In this document: positions 1 through 6,821 of the stretch, piece by piece
Layout of the letters: each line of letters opens with the position of its first letter
Position numbering within the stretch: the stretch's first letter is position 1
NCBI GenBank assembly: GCA_023387135.1
Contig: JAEWIK010000255.1
Span: 1-6,876 of the forward strand
Source of the DNA: Actinomycetes bacterium
GTDB lineage: Bacteria > Actinomycetota > Actinomycetes > Propionibacteriales > Propionibacteriaceae
Length of the DNA stretch: 6,876 bases
Direction: 5' to 3'
Program-made: the position numbers and the translations under genes
Notes under the pieces: generated by a model
What the model was told of the DNA's origin: nothing
Database searches by the model: none
Seen by the model: the letters and a program-made list of their open reading frames with translations, nothing else

Positions 1-1169
<1,169 letters not shown>

Positions 1170-1202
1170 GGGTATCTTTCGACTCAGAAGTGCGGCGCCA
1201 CA

Positions 1203-1208
1203 AGTATG
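1203..1208 (-). promoter_or_regulatory. Possible ettA -10 element (extended type)
   Basis: Read on the minus strand the sequence is TGGCATACT: a CATACT hexamer with an upstream TGn, as in extended -10 promoters. It would start transcription about 25 nt ahead of the ettA ATG. No recognisable -35 lies 16-18 nt upstream, and the element abuts the hairpin at 1209-1235. If real, ettA would have its own promoter rather than relying on readthrough from marR. Confidence 0.3.
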
Positions 1209-1235
1209 CCAGCCTACGGGACCCGTCCCGGCTGG
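1209..1235 (-). terminator. Hairpin just downstream of marR, possible terminator without a U-tract
   Basis: CCAGCC (1209-1214) pairs with GGCTGG (1230-1235). Inside it GGGAC (1218-1222) pairs with GTCCC (1225-1229), with a 3-nt bulge on one side; in practice the inner stem is probably 4 bp with a 4-nt loop. On the minus strand the stem begins about 10 nt after the marR stop codon, the right place for a terminator. No run of T follows, which is common for GC-rich actinobacterial terminators but leaves the call uncertain. It could instead lie between two co-transcribed genes and affect ettA expression. Confidence 0.4.
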
Positions 1236-1245
1236 CGGCGGCGGG

Positions 1246-1731
1246 TCAGACGGTGCTGGGCTGGCGCACGCCGCACGGGCTGGCGTCCACGACGGCCTGC
1301 ATGGCCCTGCCCAGAGCCTTGAAGTCCTCCGCGCAGATCGGGTCGACGAGGATCTCCCGCACCGACTCGACGTGGTAGGGAGCCGCCCTGACGAGGAGTT
1401 CCCAGCCGGCGTCTGTGAGGGTCGCCATCACGCCCCTGCGGTCGCCGGGACAGGCTGCTCGCGCCACGAGCCCCTTGTACTCCATGCGCGTCACGGTGTG
1501 GGTCAGCCGCGAGCGGGACTGCCGCACCTTGTCCGCGAGTTCCGACATGCGCAGTTTCCGGTCGGGCGATTCCGAGAGGTGCACCATGATCTCGTACTCG
1601 CCGAGATCGAGGTCGAACGAGCGCAGGGCAGCGTCGAGGTGCTCGTTGATGCGGCTCACGGCGTTGAGGTACGCGCGCCACACCTCCTGCTGGTCCTGGC
1701 TCAACCAGCGCGGTTCCTCGATGGTCCTCAC
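1246..1731 (-). CDS. MarR-family transcriptional repressor
   Basis: A 161-residue protein, typical for MarR dimers. The N-terminal helix begins EEPRWLSQDQQEVWRAYL, the common actinobacterial MarR opening. The winged helix spans roughly residues 40-110: RMSELADKVRQSRSRLTHTV (61-80) forms the helix-turn-helix, and the wing carries PGDRRGVMATLTDAG (95-109) with the conserved D97 and R99. Cysteines are at 94, 133 and 153; nothing shows that they form a redox switch. The start was set at GTG 1731 rather than the furthest upstream in-frame start, TTG 1839. The extra 36 residues are low-complexity and charged, TTG 1839 has no Shine-Dalgarno, and a good promoter with an operator lies inside that extension, with its predicted transcription start at GTG 1731. 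It probably represses itself and possibly the divergent acyl-CoA synthetase operon. Ligand unknown. Family certain, start likely. Confidence 0.92.
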   Translation of the reverse strand: MRTIEEPRWLSQDQQEVWRAYLNAVSRINEHLDAALRSFDLDLGEYEIMVHLSESPDRKLRMSELADKVRQSRSRLTHTVTRMEYKGLVARAACPGDRRGVMATLTDAGWELLVRAAPYHVESVREILVDPICAEDFKALGRAMQAVVDASPCGVRQPSTV

Positions 1732-1738
1732 CCGGGAT

Positions 1739-1767
1739 ACTGTAGTGCTTGGAAGTTGACGATTCAA
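1739..1767 (-). promoter_or_regulatory. marR promoter, apparently giving a leaderless mRNA
   Basis: On the minus strand, TTGAAT (1767-1762) and TACAGT (1744-1739) are separated by exactly 17 nt, close to the sigma70 consensus TTGACA-17-TATAAT. Seven nucleotides separate the -10 from the GTG at 1731, so the expected transcription start falls on or next to that GTG. No Shine-Dalgarno is needed for a leaderless mRNA, a frequent arrangement in Actinomycetota. The -35 is embedded in the inverted repeat at 1753-1770. Confidence 0.72.
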
Positions 1768-1770
1768 CTT
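1753..1770. promoter_or_regulatory. MarR-type operator (18-bp inverted repeat) over the marR -35
   Basis: AAGTTGA (1753-1759), a 4-nt spacer CGAT, then TCAACTT (1764-1770): two perfect 7-bp arms. The TTGA-N4-TCAA core with its total width of about 18 bp matches the kind of site bound by MarR dimers. It is AT-rich against a GC-rich background. It covers the marR -35, so binding should block marR transcription. A further TTGA at 1769-1772 makes a second, overlapping dyad TCAAcTTGA (1764-1772). Its distance from any rightward promoter is uncertain, so control of the synthetase operon is inferred only from divergence. Confidence 0.75.
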
Positions 1771-1777
1771 GATTTCT

Positions 1778-1789
1778 CCGGCGCGCCGG
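1778..1789. repeat. Perfect 12-bp GC palindrome in the divergent intergenic region
   Basis: CCGGCGCGCCGG is identical to its own reverse complement. It lies 7 bp from the MarR-type repeat. It may be chance in GC-rich DNA, a protein-binding site, or part of a hairpin if transcribed. No function can be assigned. Confidence 0.45.
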
Positions 1790-1802
1790 GACGAGTCACT
1801 TT

Positions 1803-1822
1803 CCGCGGACGGCCGGCCGCGG
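1803..1822. repeat. GC-rich hairpin (6-bp stem) upstream of the rightward operon
   Basis: CCGCGG at 1803-1808 and again at 1817-1822 can pair as a 6-bp stem with an 8-nt loop; the loop side contains a GGCCGGCC palindrome (1811-1818). It lies immediately before the possible -10 at 1824. CCGCGG is self-complementary and easily arises in such GC-rich sequence, so functional meaning is doubtful. Confidence 0.35.
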
Positions 1823-1823
1823 C

Positions 1824-1829
1824 TAGGGT
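1824..1829 (+). promoter_or_regulatory. Possible -10 element for the acyl-CoA synthetase operon
   Basis: TAGGGT fits the actinobacterial TAnnnT -10 pattern and would place the start near 1836, leaving a leader of about 75 nt. The hexamer 17 nt upstream is a poor -35. It is the best plus-strand candidate I can see between 1732 and 1912, but it is weak. Confidence 0.3.
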
Positions 1830-1898
1830 CGTCGGTCAAGGGGGTGCCCAGTGCCAGTGCACCGCCTCAGGCACGGGTTGGAGTGCCTGTCCCACGAA

Positions 1899-1905
1899 TG
1901 AGGAA
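1899..1905 (+). promoter_or_regulatory. Ribosome binding site deciding the acyl-CoA synthetase start
   Basis: TGAGGAA sits 7 nt before ATG 1913, a good Shine-Dalgarno distance. It supports that ATG over ATG 1898, which overlaps the site itself, and over the far upstream ATG 1769, which lies in the operator region and has no such site. Confidence 0.7.
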
Positions 1906-1912
1906 TCAGCCA

Positions 1913-3754
1913 ATGACCGACAGTGAGGCCGAAGTCCAGACGATCCTTGCCGGCAAGCCCACGACAGTGGGAGGCATGCTGGCCTGGCGGGTGGAGCAGA
2001 CCCCCGACAAGGAGGCATTCCGGTTTCGGGACGCCGATGAGAAGTGGCAGTCGCTCACCTGGAAGCAGACGCAGGAGCGCGTTCACACCGTCGCCGCCGC
2101 GCTCCTCTCGCTCGGGTTGGAGCGCGAGCAGCGGGTCGCCATCGTGGGCAGCACGCGCATCGAGTGGATCCTCGCCGACTTCGGCGTCAACGTCGCGGGC
2201 GGCGCCACCACGACCATCTACCCCAACACCCAGGGCGCCGACTTCGAACACATCATCACCGACTCCGAGGCTGTCGTCCTCGTGGCGGAGAACGACGTCC
2301 AACTGGCCAAGCTCGACGCCTCGGCGGCGGCCAAGGCGCAGATCCGCGTCGTCGTCCTCATGGACGGCGAGGGGGACGGCGAACGCGTCCTGTCCTGGGC
2401 ACAACTCCTCGAACGCGGCAAGGCGCTGCAGGCACAGGACACCGAGGCCGTGTCCCGGGCCATGGCCGCCCTCGACGGTGACAGCCTCTCGACGCTGATC
2501 TACACCTCGGGCACCACCGGCCTCGCCAAGGGCGTCGAACTCGTCCACAGGTCGTGGGCCTACGAGGGCTTCGCCGTCGACACCCTCGAGATCATCGACG
2601 CCAACGCGCTGCAGTACCTGTGGCTGCCGTTGTCGCACGTCTTCGGCAAGTGCCTGCTGGCCTGCCAGGTGGCGATCGGTTTCGCCTCGGCGGTGGACGG
2701 CAGGATCGACAAGATCGTGCAGGGGCTCGGAGAGGTCAGCCCGACCTTCATGTGCGGTGCTCCGAGGATCTTCGAGAAGGTCCGCGCCGCCGTGCTGCTC
2801 TCGTCCCCGCGCGGCGGCATCAAGGGCAGGATCGCCCGCTGGGCGTTCGCCGTCGGGCGCGCCAGCCGCGAGTACAGGCTGGCCGGCAAGCCGCTGCCGC
2901 CCGCGATGAGGCTCGCCTACACGGTGGCCGACCACCTCGTCTTCAGCAAGCTGAAGGAACGGGTGGGCGGCAACATCAACTTCTTCATCTCCGGCTCCGC
3001 CAAGCTCAGCGCGCAGGTGCAGGCCTGGTTCTACTCGGCGGGGCTGCTGGTGGTCGAGGGGTACGGGCTCACCGAGACCTCGGCCGTCACGTGCGTCAAC
3101 CTCCCGGTCGCACCGCGCTTCGGCACGGTCGGCCCGGCCATCCCCGGCACGATGCTCAAGATCGCCGACGACGGCGAGGTGCTGGTCAAGGGCCCGGGCG
3201 TGATGCGCGGCTACCACAACGACCCCGAGCGCACCGCCGAGGTGATCACCGACGGCTGGTTCCACACCGGTGACATCGGCAAGCTCGACGCCGACGGCTA
3301 CCTCACGATCACCGACCGCAAGAAGGACCTCATGAAGACCTCCGGCGGCAAGTACGTCGCGCCGGCGAAGGTCGAGAGCGTCATCGCGGCGACGATTCCG
3401 TACGTGTCGCAGGTGGTCGCCGTCGGCGACGGGCGCAAGTTCATCTCGGCGCTGCTCACGATGGACGCCGACAACCTCGCCAAGTGGGCGGCGCGCAAGG
3501 ACCTCGGGAACCTCTCCTACGAGGAACTCACGCAGCGGCCCGAGTTGCGGCAGACCATCGAGCGGTTCATGGCCTCGGCCAACGCCAAGCTCGAACGCTG
3601 GGAGACGGTCAAGAAGTTCATCATCCTGCCGCAGGAACTCACCGTCGACGACGGCGGCGTGACGCCGAACATGAAGATCCGCCGCGCGGCGGTCGCGTCC
3701 CGCTACGAAGCCGAGATCGAGGAGCTGTACGCCGACGACGTGGTCGAGGCGTGA
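1913..3754 (+). CDS. Long-chain fatty-acid-CoA ligase (AMP-forming), FadD15-like
   Basis: A 613-residue adenylate-forming enzyme, normal for FadD15-type ligases. It should convert a fatty acid, ATP and CoA to acyl-CoA, AMP and pyrophosphate in the cytosol or at the inner membrane face. Seen in order: P-loop YTSGTTGLAKG (197-207), adenine-site motif YGLTET (384-389), ATP-ribose aspartate in GWFHTGD (448-454, D454), hinge region DRKKD (468-472) followed by GGKYVAP, and a C-terminal PNMKIRR whose K588 fits the catalytic lysine of the family. All core motifs are intact. The P-loop has alanine where the consensus GxPKG has proline. No signal peptide or membrane helix is evident. ATG 1913 was chosen for its Shine-Dalgarno and because MTDSEAEVQ leads directly into the conserved N-terminus. 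Its TGA overlaps the GTG of the thioesterase, so the two are one operon. Acyl chain length cannot be told from sequence. Confidence 0.95.
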   Translation: MTDSEAEVQTILAGKPTTVGGMLAWRVEQTPDKEAFRFRDADEKWQSLTWKQTQERVHTVAAALLSLGLEREQRVAIVGSTRIEWILADFGVNVAGGATTTIYPNTQGADFEHIITDSEAVVLVAENDVQLAKLDASAAAKAQIRVVVLMDGEGDGERVLSWAQLLERGKALQAQDTEAVSRAMAALDGDSLSTLIYTSGTTGLAKGVELVHRSWAYEGFAVDTLEIIDANALQYLWLPLSHVFGKCLLACQVAIGFASAVDGRIDKIVQGLGEVSPTFMCGAPRIFEKVRAAVLLSSPRGGIKGRIARWAFAVGRASREYRLAGKPLPPAMRLAYTVADHLVFSKLKERVGGNINFFISGSAKLSAQVQAWFYSAGLLVVEGYGLTETSAVTCVNLPVAPRFGTVGPAIPGTMLKIADDGEVLVKGPGVMRGYHNDPERTAEVITDGWFHTGDIGKLDADGYLTITDRKKDLMKTSGGKYVAPAKVESVIAATIPYVSQVVAVGDGRKFISALLTMDADNLAKWAARKDLGNLSYEELTQRPELRQTIERFMASANAKLERWETVKKFIILPQELTVDDGGVTPNMKIRRAAVASRYEAEIEELYADDVVEA

Positions 3755-4608
3755 TCGGGTTCGTCGCCGAGGTACCGCTGCGCTGGTCTGATCTCGACGC
3801 CCAGGGGCACGTCAACAACGCCGAGGTCGCCGACTACCTGCAGGAGGCCCGCGTCGCCTTCCTGCTGTCGGGTGACAACGCGCACCTGCTCGGCTCGTCG
3901 AGCATCGTCGTGTGTCACCAGGTCGAGTTCCTGAGGCCGATCGTCTACTCGGTGAAGCCGGCCGAGGTGGAGGTGCGGGTGGGTCAGGTGGGCGCCGCCA
4001 CCATCAACCTCGGCTACAAGGTGCGTCACGGAGGCGTGCTCGCCGCCCGCGCCAGGACGCAACTCGCCATCGTCAAGGGCGGCAGGCCGCGCCGGATGAC
4101 GGCGGCGGAGCGGGAGTGGTTCGCGTCCCGCTCGGTGCCGCTCGGCCCGCTGCGCGACCTGGGGAACTGGAGCGTCGGCGAGCGGGCGCACGTCCACGAC
4201 CTGCAGGTGCGCTGGTCGGACCTCGACCCCTACCGCCACGTCAACAACGTCAAGGCGTTCGACTTCGTGGCCGAGGCGCGCAACCGGCTCAACCCCGACG
4301 GAGAGCTGCGCTCCCGCATGGAGGTCGCCGCCCAGGAGTCGACGACCTGGATGGTGGCGAGGCAGGACGTCCGCTACCACGCCGAGATCACGCACAGGCT
4401 GGAGCCCTATCGGGTCCGCACCGCCTACGCGTCGGTCGGCAACACCTCGATGACCCTCGTCGGCCAGGTGGAGGACCCGCTCGACGGCAGGCTGCTCGTC
4501 AGGACCGTCACAGTCCTCGTCCACGGCGATGCGCAGGGACGTCCGATCCCCGTCCCGCCCGCTGCCCACCGCGGGCTGGAGGTGTGGCCCGCGCTCCGGC
4601 AGGAGTAG
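3751..4608 (+). CDS. Tandem-hotdog acyl-CoA thioesterase (4HBT/YbgC-like)
   Basis: A 285-residue protein made of two hotdog domains in one chain. The signature RWSDLD....HVNN occurs twice, at residues 11-23 and 154-166, 143 residues apart, and each is followed by an EAR-containing helix. Each half therefore keeps the Asp and the His-Val-Asn-Asn expected near a thioesterase active site (D16/H20 and D159/H163). Such proteins hydrolyse acyl-CoA to free acid and CoA. The linker, around residues 110-150, is charged. The start is GTG 3751, overlapping the upstream TGA by 4 nt; no Shine-Dalgarno at proper spacing is visible, so translation probably depends on termination-reinitiation from the synthetase gene. 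No earlier start in this frame matches the family. Substrate is unknown; the partner suggests medium- or long-chain acyl-CoA. Confidence 0.9.
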   Translation: MIGFVAEVPLRWSDLDAQGHVNNAEVADYLQEARVAFLLSGDNAHLLGSSSIVVCHQVEFLRPIVYSVKPAEVEVRVGQVGAATINLGYKVRHGGVLAARARTQLAIVKGGRPRRMTAAEREWFASRSVPLGPLRDLGNWSVGERAHVHDLQVRWSDLDPYRHVNNVKAFDFVAEARNRLNPDGELRSRMEVAAQESTTWMVARQDVRYHAEITHRLEPYRVRTAYASVGNTSMTLVGQVEDPLDGRLLVRTVTVLVHGDAQGRPIPVPPAAHRGLEVWPALRQE

Positions 4609-4610
4609 CT

Positions 4611-4629
4611 GTCACCGGGTGTAGGTGAC
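4611..4629. terminator. Small hairpin at the junction of two convergent genes
   Basis: GTCACC (4611-4616) pairs with GGTGAC (4624-4629) around a 7-nt loop. It spans the pyrC stop codon and begins 3 nt after the thioesterase stop, so it could act in both directions. The stem is short and no T-run follows on either strand, so this is a weak terminator candidate. No better one is visible at the junction. Confidence 0.3.
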
Positions 4630-5883
4630 CTTGCCCGCCCAGACTGTCGTCACGACCGGGTCGGGCAGGTCCCGCCCGTGGTAAGGGTTGTTGCGGGAGC
4701 GGGACGCCGAGGCGTCCCTGTCCACCACCGCGCGTGCCGTGGGATCCACCAGGACGAGGTTCGCCGGCTCCCCGGGCGCGAGCGGACGGCCCTGGCCCCG
4801 CAGCCTGCCGATCCGTGCCGGCGCCGCCGACATGCGCTCGACGAGGGTGGGCCAGTCCATCCGTCCGGAGTTCACCATGACCTCCACGACGACGGCCAGC
4901 GCCTGCTCCAGCCCGAGCATGCCCGGCAGGGCGACGTCGAACGGGTGGTCCTTGTCCTGGCGCGCGTGCGGGGCGTGGTCGGTGGAGACCGCGTCGATGG
5001 TGCCGTCGGCGAGCGCCTCCCTGACAGCGTCGAGGTGCTCGGACGTCCGCAGCGGCGGGTTCACCTTGAAGGTGGTGTCGAAGCCCTCCACCAGCGGGGT
5101 GTCGAGCAGCAGGTGGTGGGGTGTCACCTCGGCGGTCACCTTGATGCCGCGGGCCTTCGCCCACCGGATCACCTCGACGCTCTCGGCGGTCGACACGTGG
5201 CAGACGTGCAGCCTGGCTCCGGCGAGTTCTGCGAGCTGCACGTCGCGAGCCACGATGACGCTCTCGGCCTGGGACGGCCAGCCCGGCAGCCCCAGCTTTC
5301 CGGAGATCTCCGACTCGTGGCAGCACGCGCCGGGCCCGGCCAGCCGGGGATCCTGCGAGTGCTGGGCTATCACGCCGTCGTACGACCTCACGTAGGTCAG
5401 CGCGCGCCGCATGAGCAGGGAGTCAGAGACGCACCGTCCGTCGTCGGAGAACACCCTCACAGCGGCCCTGGATGACGCCATCAGCCCCAGTTCGGCGAGT
5501 TCCTCGCCGGCCAGGCCCTTCGTGACGGCGCCGACAGGCACGACCTGGCAGTTGCCCTGGCGCTCGCCGAGCGCGAGCACGTACTCGGCGGCCTCGGCGG
5601 TGTCGGTCACGGGGTCGGTGTTCGCCATGGCGTGGACGGCGGTGAACCCGCCGCGGGCGGCGGCGGCGGTGCCGGTCGCGACAGTCTCGGCGTCCTCCCG
5701 TCCCGGCTCCCGCAGATGGGTGTGGAGGTCGACCAGCCCCGGCAGTGCCAGCAGGCCGTCGGCGTCGATCCGTTCGGCGTCGGCAGTCGCGTCCGAGGGA
5801 TCGGCGAACACCCCGCCGGCGACGTAGAGGTCGCCGTGGCTGCCGTCGGCGAACCGGGCCCCCGTGATCAGTAGCGGTCTCAC
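4612..5883 (-). CDS. pyrC: Dihydroorotase, class I
   Basis: A 423-residue zinc amidohydrolase that cyclises N-carbamoyl-L-aspartate to dihydroorotate, step three of UMP synthesis. The metal-binding HTH of [10 protein letters not shown] (H54, H56) is present with the substrate arginine R58. FSDDG supplies D147/D148, HSQD supplies H175, CHVST supplies H229, and TDHAPH supplies the catalytic D302. KVNPPLR (273-279) is also typical. With every expected ligand present, this should be an active enzyme, not one of the inactive dihydroorotase-like partners that some bacteria pair with PyrB. The start is GTG 5883, which overlaps the pyrB stop by 4 nt and has a strong AAGGAG 7 nt upstream. The same frame stays open far upstream through pyrB, but that stretch is a shadow. 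Class I dihydroorotases can assemble with aspartate transcarbamoylase, which fits the coupled genes. Confidence 0.97.
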   Translation of the reverse strand: MRPLLITGARFADGSHGDLYVAGGVFADPSDATADAERIDADGLLALPGLVDLHTHLREPGREDAETVATGTAAAARGGFTAVHAMANTDPVTDTAEAAEYVLALGERQGNCQVVPVGAVTKGLAGEELAELGLMASSRAAVRVFSDDGRCVSDSLLMRRALTYVRSYDGVIAQHSQDPRLAGPGACCHESEISGKLGLPGWPSQAESVIVARDVQLAELAGARLHVCHVSTAESVEVIRWAKARGIKVTAEVTPHHLLLDTPLVEGFDTTFKVNPPLRTSEHLDAVREALADGTIDAVSTDHAPHARQDKDHPFDVALPGMLGLEQALAVVVEVMVNSGRMDWPTLVERMSAAPARIGRLRGQGRPLAPGEPANLVLVDPTARAVVDRDASASRSRNNPYHGRDLPDPVVTTVWAGKVTYTR

Positions 5884-6821
5884 GCTTCCACTCCTTCGTC
5901 CGACCCGCCGAGCAGGTGGTACAGCACGCTCATCCTGACGGCGACGCCCGCCGCCACCTGCTCCAGCACGAGCGAGTTGTAGGCGTCCGCGGCCTCGGAC
6001 GAGATCTCGACACCGCGGTTCATCGGGCCGGGGTGGCAGATCGCCGCGCCGTCCTTCATGCGCCGCAGCCTGTCGAGGGTGAGGCCGTAGCCGTCGGAGT
6101 ACTCCCGCGGGGTGGGGAAGAAGCCGCCCGCCATCCGCTCCCGCTGGACGCGCAGCATCATGACGACGTCCGCGTCGCCCACCACCTCGTCGAAGTCGGA
6201 GGTGACGTCGCAGCCCCACGTCTCGACCCCGGTGGGCAACAGGGTGGGAGGCGCGACGAGCACCACCTCGCCGCCCAGCGTGCGCTGCAGCAGCACGTTG
6301 CTCCTGACGACCCGCGAGTGCAGCAGGTCGCCGACGATGGCGATCCGCTTGCCCGCGAAGCCCTCGTCGCCCAGTTCGCGGAAGTGCCGCCGCATCGCGT
6401 ACGCGTCGAGCAGTGCCTGGGTCGGGTGCTCGTGGGCGCCGTCCCCGGCGTTGACGACGTGCGCCTTGACCCAGCCTGCGGCCTGCGCCACCGCTCCGGA
6501 GGAGGGATGACGGATGACGAACGCGTCCACGCCCATCGCGTCGAGGGTCAGCATGGTGTCCCGCAAGGACTCGCCCTTCGACACCGACGAACCCTTGGCC
6601 GAGACGTTGATGGTGTCGGCCGAGAGCCACTTGCCTGCGAGCTCGAACGAGCTGCGGGTGCGGGTCGAGTCCTCGAAGAAGACGTTGATGATGGTGCGGC
6701 CGCGCAGGGCGGGCAGCTTCTTGACCGGCCGGCTCTGCACCTGCTGCATCTGCTCGGCGAGGTCGAGGATCGCCTCGGCCTCGGCGAGGCTCAGGTCGCC
6801 GGCGCTCAACAGGTGTTTCAC
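5880..6821 (-). CDS. pyrB: Aspartate carbamoyltransferase catalytic subunit
   Basis: A 313-residue transcarbamoylase joining carbamoyl phosphate and L-aspartate to give carbamoyl aspartate, the first committed pyrimidine step. The carbamoyl-phosphate site FFEDSTRTR (48-56) gives S52, R54 and T55. SKGES provides K82, donated across the trimer interface. IRHP provides R104, and HEHPTQ provides H132 and Q135. [11 protein letters not shown] (165-175, with R170) contacts aspartate, and a late HPGPMNRG closes the active site. The STRTR and HPTQ forms mark an aspartate rather than ornithine transcarbamoylase. The start GTG 6821 has a perfectly placed GGAGG and overlaps the pyrR stop by 4 nt. No regulatory-chain gene pyrI is next to it, so the enzyme is probably the unregulated trimer or a complex with PyrC, with control at the PyrR level. 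Confidence 0.97.
   Translation of the reverse strand: MKHLLSAGDLSLAEAEAILDLAEQMQQVQSRPVKKLPALRGRTIINVFFEDSTRTRSSFELAGKWLSADTINVSAKGSSVSKGESLRDTMLTLDAMGVDAFVIRHPSSGAVAQAAGWVKAHVVNAGDGAHEHPTQALLDAYAMRRHFRELGDEGFAGKRIAIVGDLLHSRVVRSNVLLQRTLGGEVVLVAPPTLLPTGVETWGCDVTSDFDEVVGDADVVMMLRVQRERMAGGFFPTPREYSDGYGLTLDRLRRMKDGAAICHPGPMNRGVEISSEAADAYNSLVLEQVAAGVAVRMSVLYHLLGGSDEGVEA
5891..5896 (-). promoter_or_regulatory. pyrC ribosome binding site inside the end of pyrB
   Basis: AAGGAG on the minus strand lies 7 nt before GTG 5883, within the last codons of pyrB. It fixes the pyrC start and allows both direct initiation and coupling to pyrB translation. Confidence 0.8.

Noticed and set aside
1756..1761. TTGACG on the plus strand as a -35 for the synthetase operon
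   Set aside because: The hexamer 17 nt downstream is CGGCGC, with no -10-like sequence at neighbouring spacings.
1732..1839. N-terminal extension of MarR from TTG 1839
   Set aside because: No Shine-Dalgarno, low-complexity residues, and it contains the promoter and operator; the conserved MarR N-terminus begins just after GTG 1731.
1823..3265. A 480-codon minus-strand frame antisense to the acyl-CoA synthetase
   Set aside because: It mirrors a clear enzyme gene in GC-rich DNA and its composition (D, G, R, V, H rich, no motif) is that of an antisense shadow.
3703..4569. A 288-codon minus-strand frame over the thioesterase
   Set aside because: Antisense to the well-supported tandem-hotdog gene; no motif of its own.
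5650..5675. GGC-rich short repeat
   Set aside because: It encodes the alanine run at residues 73-76 of dihydroorotase; ordinary codon use in GC-rich DNA.
4612..6630. A 672-codon minus-strand frame containing dihydroorotase as its C-terminal part
   Set aside because: The first 249 codons are pyrB read in another frame: arginine-, glycine- and alanine-rich with no family features. The real pyrC begins at GTG 5883 with its own Shine-Dalgarno.
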